DNA from: Ruminococcaceae bacterium UBA5423
Lineage (GTDB): Bacteria > Bacillota > Clostridia > Oscillospirales > Acutalibacteraceae
Assembly (NCBI GenBank): GCA_002409375.1
Contig: DHNF01000006.1
Span: 5,118 to 18,750 of the forward strand
Direction: 5' to 3'
DNA length: 13,633 nucleotides
Shown here: piece by piece, positions 5,680 through 12,554 of the stretch
How the letters are laid out: each line of letters begins with the position of its first letter
How positions within the stretch are numbered: position 1 is the stretch's first letter
Program-made: the position numbers and the translations under genes
The notes under the pieces: model-generated
Told to the model about the DNA's origin: nothing
What the model saw: only the letters and a program-made list of their open reading frames with translations
Database searches by the model: none

Positions 5680-5710
5680 TGCATACATAATTTGGGTAAT
5701 TATGTATGCA
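5680..5710. repeat. Perfect 13-bp inverted repeat at the envelope operon start site
   Basis: TGCATACATAATT (5680-5692) and AATTATGTATGCA (5698-5710) are exact reverse complements around TGGGT. The repeat begins 4 bases after the -10 box, covers the predicted transcription start, and contains the ATG at 5702. It could be a repressor operator, or an RNA hairpin that hides the first start codon. Confidence 0.75.
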
Positions 5711-7618
5711 GCGTTTGATATGGAGATGATAAGGTTGGAATCGGGATTAACATCCAATCCTCCGATGGGTCAGACAGCAGACAGTAAACTGCCTCAAGCA
5801 ACTCCCGATGCCCATCGGCAAGATATTATAACAAAATCTGAAGATACAATAGATAATGCAGGGTTAAATCAGATAACACCTGAATCTAAGCCGGAAAATA
5901 TAAAAACACAAACGCAGTCTTCAAAGCTTTCAAAAGCACTTTCGATTGTTCATCGCAACTTCGGCAAAAGACTGTTTTTATCTATGATAATCACTTTTTG
6001 TGCATGCTTTACATTCTTGTTTTTTGGTCCTGTTGAAATAACCGCTTTCAGTCAGGATTCATTACATTTTACTGTTTATAATATTGCGCCGGTTATGGCA
6101 GTGTTTGCGCTTGCCGTGTGTTTAGCAACTTCTTTTATCATTTCAATATTTAAAGAAACAATCCACAATCGCATAATTACGGGTGTATTTTCATTTTTAT
6201 TTTGCGGATATATCCAGGGAAATTTGTTAAGCGGTAAAATGGGAGCACTTGATGGGAATCCGGTTCAGTGGCATACTCAAAAAACCGAAATGCTTTTAGA
6301 TTTTTTCATATGGTTTATGATTTTTTATATATTTTATTTTTTGCTAAAGACTAATAAAAACATTTGGACAAAAATAATAAAATTCGTTCCCCCCGCATTA
6401 GTTGTCATGCAGTCAGTCGCATTGATAAGTATCTTTTCAGGGGTTTCTGTGAAATCCATGGATACAAACAAAGATTACCTTTCAACGGCTGATTTCACTA
6501 CATATTCTTCGAAAAAAAATACGCTTGTTTTTGTGTTGGACAGGTTAGATTATGAATTTATTGACGAGGTGCTGAATGATGATCCGGATTTTTTCAATCA
6601 GATGGACGGATTTACAAGCTATACCAACGCCATTTCAGAGCATGCAAGAACACGACCTGCACTTAATTTTCTTTTGACCGGCTGTGAGGATGGATTGTGG
6701 GAAAAACCGGCTGATGAATTTTTTGATGATTCATGGAGTTCTAAAATAAACCTTCTGGACGATTTAAACTCTGCTGATTATAAAGTTGATATTTATACTG
6801 AGATTGATAATATATTTGGTAATATCGGCTCAGCCGTAAATTATGTTTCTAATTATTCATGCAATGCCAATAAGTTAAATAAAAAACAAGTTATAAAAAA
6901 TCTGATGACTTTATCCGCATATCGCTATGCACCTATTACTATGAGACCGTTTTTCTGGTGCTATACCGACACTGTTAATAAAGGCATATTTAAAGACAGC
7001 ATTGTTTACGAGGTTGACGAGTTACAGTATGCCGATAAAATTTCTGATTTTAAATTAGAAAAGAATAAGTATTTTAAATTATACCATTTCAACGGTTCAC
7101 ACCCTCCATATGTCTTAAACGAGGACGGTACAAAAGACGAAAAAGGAACAAGCTCGCTTGAACAAACCAAGGGAGCCTTTAACATATTGTTCTCAGCATT
7201 TAGAAAAATGAAAGAGCAGGGGATATACAAGGATGCTGCAATTATTATTACAGCCGATTATGGCAGTGCGTTATCAGATACAGATCCTGTACAAAAAGCT
7301 ACCACAATCGGGCTGTTTTACAAACCGACAGGAAGTGCCGACACTCCGCTTGAAACTTCCCGTGCTCCCGTTTCATTAAAAAACATTCCCGCTACTATAG
7401 CGAAATCTGCAGGACTGAATACTAAAAAATACGGGGCAGCACTTGACGAGGTCGGCGAGGACGAAAATGTTACAAGATTTTTTTATAAAGGAATTATAAA
7501 CGATTATGGAACAGAAATTATGGCATATAAATATGAAATCAACGGTGATGCCAGCAATTTTAACAACTGGAAAATCATCAATGAGATAAACGTTAAAGAA
7601 TCACATTCATTTTATTAA
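5702..7618 (+). CDS. Membrane-anchored alkaline-phosphatase-superfamily (LTA synthase/sulfatase-like) protein
   Basis: From the ATG at 5702 it is 638 residues: a hydrophilic, probably cytosolic N-terminus (about 1-90), some five membrane helices (about 91-250), and an extracellular sulfatase-type domain. Motifs of that domain are visible. They include NTLVFVLDRLDYE (metal-binding Asp280), HARTRPALNFLLTG, where the nucleophile Thr is expected (Thr317), YHFNGSHPPY (His467) and IIITADYGS (Asp519). In relatives the last motif is DHG; here the metal-binding His is Tyr520. LTA synthases and OpgB-type enzymes of this fold move phosphoglycerol from phosphatidylglycerol to a glycan or polymer. The start is uncertain: ATG 5702 has a weak GGGT site, and ATG 5720, ATG 5726 and TTG 5735 are alternatives. 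It is the first gene of a plus-strand operon that also carries a CDP-glycerol transferase domain. Confidence 0.78.
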   Translation: MYAAFDMEMIRLESGLTSNPPMGQTADSKLPQATPDAHRQDIITKSEDTIDNAGLNQITPESKPENIKTQTQSSKLSKALSIVHRNFGKRLFLSMIITFCACFTFLFFGPVEITAFSQDSLHFTVYNIAPVMAVFALAVCLATSFIISIFKETIHNRIITGVFSFLFCGYIQGNLLSGKMGALDGNPVQWHTQKTEMLLDFFIWFMIFYIFYFLLKTNKNIWTKIIKFVPPALVVMQSVALISIFSGVSVKSMDTNKDYLSTADFTTYSSKKNTLVFVLDRLDYEFIDEVLNDDPDFFNQMDGFTSYTNAISEHARTRPALNFLLTGCEDGLWEKPADEFFDDSWSSKINLLDDLNSADYKVDIYTEIDNIFGNIGSAVNYVSNYSCNANKLNKKQVIKNLMTLSAYRYAPITMRPFFWCYTDTVNKGIFKDSIVYEVDELQYADKISDFKLEKNKYFKLYHFNGSHPPYVLNEDGTKDEKGTSSLEQTKGAFNILFSAFRKMKEQGIYKDAAIIITADYGSALSDTDPVQKATTIGLFYKPTGSADTPLETSRAPVSLKNIPATIAKSAGLNTKKYGAALDEVGEDENVTRFFYKGIINDYGTEIMAYKYEINGDASNFNNWKIINEINVKESHSFY

Positions 7619-7645
7619 TTTTAACATACAGGGGAGTGGTTAATT

Positions 7646-7960
7646 TTGAAAAAAATCCGCAATATTTCAGTTTTTATTCTGTATTTTATCTTAGGTATTT
7701 TTCTTTTCTCATCAACTGCCAGTGCATATATTGACCCTTCGGCAATGACCTATATTATTCAAATTGTTGTAGGAATTATTATTGCAAGCGGCGCTGCCCT
7801 GGGCTTTTATTTTAAAAAAATCAAAAGGAAATTTAAGAAAAAGCACGAGGAACAGGAAGATTACGAAACTCAAGCAAATGTGACACTTAACGAAAGCGAT
7901 GAGTTTGACGACAGCAATTTAACTGAAGAAGAAATAAACAGTTTGTATGGAAAGAAATAA
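7646..7960 (+). CDS. Small membrane protein with YIDPSAMTY motif
   Basis: The 104-residue protein starts at TTG with GGGGAG about 8-10 bases upstream. It has an N-terminal hydrophobic segment ending in a good signal peptidase site (SSTASA, 22-27). The motif YIDPSAMTYIIQ (28-39) comes next and runs straight into a second membrane helix (about 36-57). A very basic patch follows (KKIKRKFKKKH, 57-67), then an acidic tail (68-104, NESDEFDDSN, LTEEEINSLYG). If the signal is cleaved, the mature N-terminus would be YIDPS outside the membrane, with a cytosolic charged tail. I recall similar small YIDPS proteins beside sulfatase-like membrane genes in Clostridia, but no function is known to me. The next gene overlaps its end by 14 bases, so the two are translationally coupled. 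Confidence 0.75.
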   Translation: MKKIRNISVFILYFILGIFLFSSTASAYIDPSAMTYIIQIVVGIIIASGAALGFYFKKIKRKFKKKHEEQEDYETQANVTLNESDEFDDSNLTEEEINSLYGKK

Positions 7961-8477
7961 AAAACTAAAAAGCATAAAAGGCAAATGCAAATACTTATTG
8001 ATTATTTTTATTGCTCTGCTTACAGCATTGCTTTTAAACGCCTTTGTGGTTTTAAACACAAGGATTATAGGCAAGTCAATGTATCCTTTGTTAAATCAAA
8101 ACGATTGGGTATTTGTCAATCGGATAGCCTTTGTCAACTGCGAACCCTCGTTTGGAGATATCGTAGTTTTAAAAAAGCCGGATTTAACAAATGAAACGAT
8201 TATAAAAAGGATTATCGGAACTCCGCATGATACTGTAGAAATAAAAAACGGCAAGCTTTATTTAAATGGCAATTTAGTTGAAAACGATTTTGCACAAATG
8301 GATGAGAATGAAAATATGAGTATTATAACAGTTCCAAAAAACTGTTATTTTGTGATGGGGGACAATACAAGCGAATCAAACGACTCTCGCAAATGGACAA
8401 ATCCGTTTGTTAAAAATAATGAAATCATTGGTAAGGTAATTTTTAAATATTTTCCTAAACCGCGGATAATAAAGTGA
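7947..8477 (+). CDS. lepB: Signal peptidase I, Gram-positive (Ser/Lys) type
   Basis: The 176-residue protein has a cytosolic basic N-terminus, one membrane helix (about 16-36) and the family boxes in order. These are GKSMYPLL with nucleophile Ser44, ETIIKRIIGTPHDTVEI with general base Lys87, and MGDNTSESNDSRKW (137-150). It cleaves signal peptides of Sec-exported proteins on the outer face of the membrane. The length is normal for Gram-positive Lep/Sip enzymes. It starts inside the previous gene with no clear ribosome binding site, so translation depends on coupling. The preceding gene encodes a protein with a classical cleavage site, a plausible client. This is mechanistically different from the Ser/His enzyme at 1037-1558, so the window encodes two kinds of signal peptidase. 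Confidence 0.92.
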   Translation: MERNKKLKSIKGKCKYLLIIFIALLTALLLNAFVVLNTRIIGKSMYPLLNQNDWVFVNRIAFVNCEPSFGDIVVLKKPDLTNETIIKRIIGTPHDTVEIKNGKLYLNGNLVENDFAQMDENENMSIITVPKNCYFVMGDNTSESNDSRKWTNPFVKNNEIIGKVIFKYFPKPRIIK

Positions 8478-8499
8478 AATAATAAAGGAACATTGGTTT

Positions 8500-10617
8500 A
8501 TGGGCATTGTTGGAGAAATACTGGGTACACCCCTTGGCTACATCATGAAGTTTTGCTATGACATAATTAACGACTATGGGTTTTCTATAATAATTTTCAC
8601 TGTATTTACAAAGGTGATTTTATTTCCTATATCTTTATGGGTTCAAAAGAATTCGATTAAAATGGTCAGGATGCAGCCCCAACTCAGCGCTTTAAAATAT
8701 CAATATGTCGACGACAAAGACGCCCTGCTTGATGCACAAAGTGAGCTTTATAAAAAAGAAAAATATAATCCTTTTGCGAGCACAATTCCTTTGCTTTTTC
8801 AAATTCCACTTATTTTTGGATTGATTGATGTTGTATACAGACCGTTAAAGCATATCTTGCATTTGCCGCAAGGGGCAATCGATGCTTTTACGCAAAAGAC
8901 TACCGAGATTTTAGGGACAACTCAGCTTGCCTCCTCTCCTGAACTAATTGTTATGCGGTGCATGAATGACCAAAATAATTATCAAGCGTTTATGTCGTTG
9001 CAGAACGGCACACTGCAGGGCAGTGATGTTAGTGCAATTATAAAAAGTGTGCAAAGCATGAATATGAATTTTTTTGAATTTGACCTTGCCGCAAAACCTG
9101 AAATACTGAGCATTAACCTGCTTTTTTTAATCCCTGTGTTAGCTGGATTAAGTGCGTTTATTATGTGCTTTGTGCAAAATAAAATCAATGTTTTGCAAAT
9201 TGAGCAAACAGCCTTGGCCAGATGGGGACAAACAATATTTATGATTGCGTTTTCAACTTATTTTGCTTTTTTAGTTCCGGCGGGAGTCGGTCTTTATTGG
9301 ATATTCGGCAACCTGTTTTCAATTCCTGTTATGCAACTTGTCAATATCATCTATAATCCGGGCAGGCACATTGACTATAAAACTTTAAATAAATTAAAGT
9401 TAAAGGCAAAGGAAAACAATAAAATAAAAAGGGAAAATAACAGGCTTTCAAAAAAATATTATCGTGAAATATGTAAAAACAATAATCTTAACAACATGAA
9501 CCTGATGTTCTATTCAGAGCAAAGCGGGTTTTATAAATACTTTGAAAATATCATCGACGCTTTACTGAAAAAATTTGATGAAACTATTTATTATGTTACA
9601 AGTGATTCTAAGGATCAAATTTTTGATATTAAAAATCCGAGAATAAAGGCTTATTATATCAGCGGAAATCATTTAATAGCTTTAATGATGAAGCTGGAAT
9701 GTAAAATGGTCGTTATGACTACACCTGATTTGGAAAAATATCATATAAAGCGTTCAAAAGTCAGAAAAAATATTGAATATATCTATGTTGACCATGGCTG
9801 CACAAGCTTAAACCTGACTTACCGTCCAGGTGCTTTAGACCATTTTGACACAATTTTTGTGGTAAGTCGCAACCAGGGCATTGAAATACGCGAAATGGAA
9901 AAGCTAAGAGGCACTAAACGAAAAATGATTGTAAAATGCGGTTATGGACTGATTGACAATATGATTGCGTCTTATCGTAAGCTGGATAAAGCCGAAAATA
10001 AAAAGCCGGTAATTTTAATTGCGCCTTCATGGCAGTATGACAATATATTGGATAGCTGTCTTGATAATATTCTGACAGGACTTGTCTGCGATAAATATAA
10101 AGTGATAATAAGGCCACATCCCCAGTACATAAAGCGCTTTCCTGTTCAAATGGAAAGTATAATAGAGAAATACAAAGATAAGTTTAGCGAGGATTTTATA
10201 ATCGAAACGGATTTTTCGTCCAATGTTACAGTGTATACTGCCGACATGGTGATAACCGACTGGTCATCAATCGCCTATGAATTCAGCTTTACAACAGACA
10301 AGCCAACACTGTTTATCAACACACAAATGAAAATCGTAAATAAGGACTATGACAAAATAAAGCTTAAGCCCTTTGATATTTTTGCAAGGAACATCGTAGG
10401 CAAAGCAATCAGCAAGGAAGAAACCGTTAACATATCCTGCGCTGTCGACAGCTTGCTTGAAAATCGTGAAAGCTATGTTCAAAGCATTAGAAGACTTAAA
10501 AACAGCTATTTTTATAATCTTGGACACAGTGGAGAGGTTGCGGCCGATTATATAATTGAAAGGCTGTCAAATCGGAAAAACTGCACCGCAGACGCTAAGG
10601 AAGCTGCTGCTATTTAA
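8500..10617 (+). CDS. Fusion of YidC/Oxa1 insertase domain and CDP-glycerol glycerophosphotransferase (TagB/TagF-like)
   Basis: Residues 1-290 are a YidC/Oxa1/Alb3 membrane insertase domain: FTVFTKVILFPISLWVQ, KMVRMQPQLSALKYQY, YNPFASTIPLLFQIPLIFGL, and late helices with VPAGVGLYWIFGNLF. The usual positively charged groove residue is Lys38 here rather than Arg. A long basic linker (about 291-335, KLKAKENNKIKRENNRLSKK) joins it to a glycerophosphotransferase domain (335-690). That domain has VDHG (430-433), GYG (481-483), IIRPHPQYIKRFP (536-548) and TDWSSIAYEFSF (586-597), the His and Asp/Ser motifs known from TagB and TagF. These enzymes add glycerol phosphate from CDP-glycerol to teichoic-acid chains on the inner face of the membrane. 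The frame is continuous across the junction. A GGAAC ribosome binding site precedes the ATG. It is the last gene of the operon. The insertase part may be a membrane anchor or channel for the polymer enzyme. Confidence 0.88.
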   Translation: MGIVGEILGTPLGYIMKFCYDIINDYGFSIIIFTVFTKVILFPISLWVQKNSIKMVRMQPQLSALKYQYVDDKDALLDAQSELYKKEKYNPFASTIPLLFQIPLIFGLIDVVYRPLKHILHLPQGAIDAFTQKTTEILGTTQLASSPELIVMRCMNDQNNYQAFMSLQNGTLQGSDVSAIIKSVQSMNMNFFEFDLAAKPEILSINLLFLIPVLAGLSAFIMCFVQNKINVLQIEQTALARWGQTIFMIAFSTYFAFLVPAGVGLYWIFGNLFSIPVMQLVNIIYNPGRHIDYKTLNKLKLKAKENNKIKRENNRLSKKYYREICKNNNLNNMNLMFYSEQSGFYKYFENIIDALLKKFDETIYYVTSDSKDQIFDIKNPRIKAYYISGNHLIALMMKLECKMVVMTTPDLEKYHIKRSKVRKNIEYIYVDHGCTSLNLTYRPGALDHFDTIFVVSRNQGIEIREMEKLRGTKRKMIVKCGYGLIDNMIASYRKLDKAENKKPVILIAPSWQYDNILDSCLDNILTGLVCDKYKVIIRPHPQYIKRFPVQMESIIEKYKDKFSEDFIIETDFSSNVTVYTADMVITDWSSIAYEFSFTTDKPTLFINTQMKIVNKDYDKIKLKPFDIFARNIVGKAISKEETVNISCAVDSLLENRESYVQSIRRLKNSYFYNLGHSGEVAADYIIERLSNRKNCTADAKEAAAI

Positions 10618-10645
10618 TAAGAAGTGTTCAAAAACCTAAAAATGC

Positions 10646-10676
10646 AGCGTCAAAACTGAACAGACGCTATATTTTT
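10646..10676 (+). terminator. Probable terminator of the envelope operon
   Basis: A perfect 6-bp stem AGCGTC/GACGCT (10646-10651 with 10663-10668) has an 11-base loop and is followed by ATATTTTTG. It lies 28 bases after the YidC-TagB stop codon. The stem is short for its loop, so termination may be partial. Confidence 0.5.
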
Positions 10677-10686
10677 GCCTAAAAAT

Positions 10687-10710
10687 AACGCAATGCTAAA
10701 CTTTTGCGTT
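10687..10710. repeat. 7-bp inverted repeat upstream of the ABC importer operon
   Basis: AACGCAA (10687-10693) and TTGCGTT (10704-10710) are exact reverse complements with a 10-base spacer. No T-run follows. A weak promoter-like pair, TTGCCT (10675-10680) and TAAACT (10697-10702) with a 16-base spacer, overlaps it, so it may be an operator controlling the importer genes. Confidence 0.4.
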
Positions 10711-10752
10711 CACATAACAAGCACAAGTCAAACATTATGAACAGGAAAGGAT

Positions 10753-11769
10753 ATGAAAATGTTGAAAAAATTAAAGCGTGCACTACCCCTGTTATTGTCT
10801 GTACTGTTGTTTATATCCATCATCTCCGTGTTTTCCGGCTGCTCTCGAAAATCCTCCGAAAAAAAAGAGCGCGTTGTTATTTTTACCAGCTCTGAGGATT
10901 ACGGAGTTGAATTTATCAGGCAACGATTGAACGAAGAATTCCCGGACTATGATATTAAAATTGAGTATTTGTCATCAGGTAATCATGCAGCAAAGCTTTT
11001 AGCCGAGAGAAAAGAAACAGACTGCGATATTACGCACGATCTGGAATATGGATATTTGGGACAGCTTGAAAAAGCAAATATCCTGGCTGATTTATCAAGC
11101 TACGATACTTCTATATATACCGACGACGCTGTAGTTAGCAATTATTTTATGCCGGAAGCCAGAACCGGCGGCGCAATAATCATTAATCCCAAGGTGCTTG
11201 ATGATAAGGGGCTGGAAGTCCCTAACAGCTATGACGATTTATTAAAGCCCGAATACAAAAAACTTATATCTATGCCTAATCCCAAGTCGTCGGGAACAGG
11301 TTATATGTTCTTAAAGGCTCTTGTAAATTCAAGAGGCGAAGAAAAGGCATTTGAGTATTTTGATAATTTAGCAAAAAATGTTTTAAGCTTTACTTCCTCA
11401 GGTTCCGGTCCGGTCAATGCACTTATTCAGAACGAAGTTGCAATAGGACTTGGAATGACGGCGCAGGCAGTGACCGAAATTAATAAGGGAGGCGAGCTTA
11501 TGATAAAGTTCTTTGAAGAAGGTTCTCCTTTTAACATGTACGGTCAATCGATCATAAGCGGAAAAGAAACAAAGGAAGGCGTAAAAAAAGTGTTTGACTT
11601 TTTGGTTAGCACATTAAACGCCGAATATTGTGCAAAGTTCTTTCCTGAAAAATTTTATAAGGAAAAAGACTTTTCGGTAGAAAACTTTCCCGAAAATATT
11701 AAATTCTGCGATATGAGCAACAACTCAAGCCAAGAGAAAACAAGATTATTAGAAAAATGGAAATATTAA
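10753..11769 (+). CDS. Lipoprotein substrate-binding protein of an Fe(III)/thiamine/phosphonate-type ABC importer
   Basis: The 338-residue protein has a lipoprotein signal peptide with lipobox VFSGC (26-30), so Cys30 should be lipidated and the protein tethered outside the membrane. The mature part looks like the type 2 periplasmic-binding fold of the FbpA/AfuA/PhnS group: VVIFTSSEDYGVEFI at the first strand, MPNPKSSGTGYMFL in the middle, SSGSGPVNALIQNEVAIGLGMTAQAV, and GSPFNMYGQSIISG near the hinge. The paired tyrosines that bind iron in FbpA are not evident, which leaves 2-aminoethylphosphonate, thiamine or another small anion possible. The start has AGGAAAGG just upstream; a second ATG two codons on is an alternative. 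It is followed at 19 bases by the ATPase gene and then the permease, which together make a complete importer. Confidence 0.85.
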   Translation: MKMLKKLKRALPLLLSVLLFISIISVFSGCSRKSSEKKERVVIFTSSEDYGVEFIRQRLNEEFPDYDIKIEYLSSGNHAAKLLAERKETDCDITHDLEYGYLGQLEKANILADLSSYDTSIYTDDAVVSNYFMPEARTGGAIIINPKVLDDKGLEVPNSYDDLLKPEYKKLISMPNPKSSGTGYMFLKALVNSRGEEKAFEYFDNLAKNVLSFTSSGSGPVNALIQNEVAIGLGMTAQAVTEINKGGELMIKFFEEGSPFNMYGQSIISGKETKEGVKKVFDFLVSTLNAEYCAKFFPEKFYKEKDFSVENFPENIKFCDMSNNSSQEKTRLLEKWKY

Positions 11770-11788
11770 AAACATAAGGAAGGCAGAA

Positions 11789-12550
11789 ATGACAAACCGT
11801 AAAAAGCTGCAGATACTCAACCTTGAAAAATCATATAAAGACAAGTGTGCTCTAATTAATGTGAGCTTTGACGTTATCGACGGTGAGTTTTTATCAATAT
11901 TAGGGCCGTCAGGATGCGGAAAAACCACCCTGCTGCGAATAATGACCGGTTTGATTTCGCCTGATTCAGGTCGGATTATTAAAGATGGCACAGACATTAC
12001 CAAGGCACCGCCGTCTTGTCGGGGGATGGGCATAGTTTTCCAAAGCTATGCCCTGTTCGAAAATATGACAGTACTCGGCAATGTGGAATATGCTCTGAAA
12101 ACAAAAAGAGCCACCAGAAAATATGCACGCCAAAAAGCATCCGATATTATCGCTCAGCTGGGCTTGACAGAGCATATCTCAAAAAAGCCGTATCAGTTAT
12201 CCGGCGGTCAGCAGCAAAGGGTAGCAATAGCCAGAACGCTTGTACTTAATCCTGATATTATTCTTTTTGACGAACCAATGTCTGCCCTTGATGTTGCAAC
12301 AAGGCTTATGCTCAGAAAAGAGCTGAAAGCCATTCAGGCCGAGTTTGGAACAACCATGATTTATATTACTCACGACCAGGAGGAAGCTTTTGCACTGTCA
12401 GACAGGATAATGGTTATGGATGAAGCCAGAATTGTCCAGCTTGATACACCGGATAATATCATACAATCACCAAAAAATAACTATGTCCGCACCTTTGTAA
12501 TAGATAATTTGCAGGCGAAGATTGACTCCCTTGCAAGCTATGTGAGGTGA
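11789..12550 (+). CDS. ABC importer ATP-binding protein
   Basis: This 253-residue ATPase has every catalytic motif: Walker A GPSGCGKTT (39-47), Q-loop VFQSYALFENMTV (83-95), signature LSGGQQQRVA (137-146), Walker B IILFDEPMSALD (157-168) and H-loop ITHDQEEA (193-200). The motifs GIVFQSYALF and DEPMSALD are typical of the Fe(III), spermidine/putrescine, sulfate and phosphonate importer group. Relatives usually have about 350 residues with a C-terminal TOBE regulatory domain. This one ends soon after the ABC core, so the regulatory domain is missing. The ribosome binding site is AGGAAGG about 5 bases before the ATG. Its stop lies 4 bases before the permease ATG and overlaps the permease ribosome binding site, implying coupled translation. 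It powers import with the lipoprotein receptor and permease on either side. Confidence 0.93.
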   Translation: MTNRKKLQILNLEKSYKDKCALINVSFDVIDGEFLSILGPSGCGKTTLLRIMTGLISPDSGRIIKDGTDITKAPPSCRGMGIVFQSYALFENMTVLGNVEYALKTKRATRKYARQKASDIIAQLGLTEHISKKPYQLSGGQQQRVAIARTLVLNPDIILFDEPMSALDVATRLMLRKELKAIQAEFGTTMIYITHDQEEAFALSDRIMVMDEARIVQLDTPDNIIQSPKNNYVRTFVIDNLQAKIDSLASYVR

Positions 12551-12554
12551 GCTG

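Noticed and set aside
5648..5701. TTG at 5648 as the start of the sulfatase-like gene
   Set aside because: That TTG is the first codon-sized part of the TTGATA -35 box, lies upstream of the transcription start, and has no ribosome binding site.
5548..5757. Minus-strand 69-codon frame upstream of the DUF4317 gene
   Set aside because: It covers the divergent promoter region and the inverted repeat and resembles no protein. Its hydrophobic look comes from AT-rich sequence.
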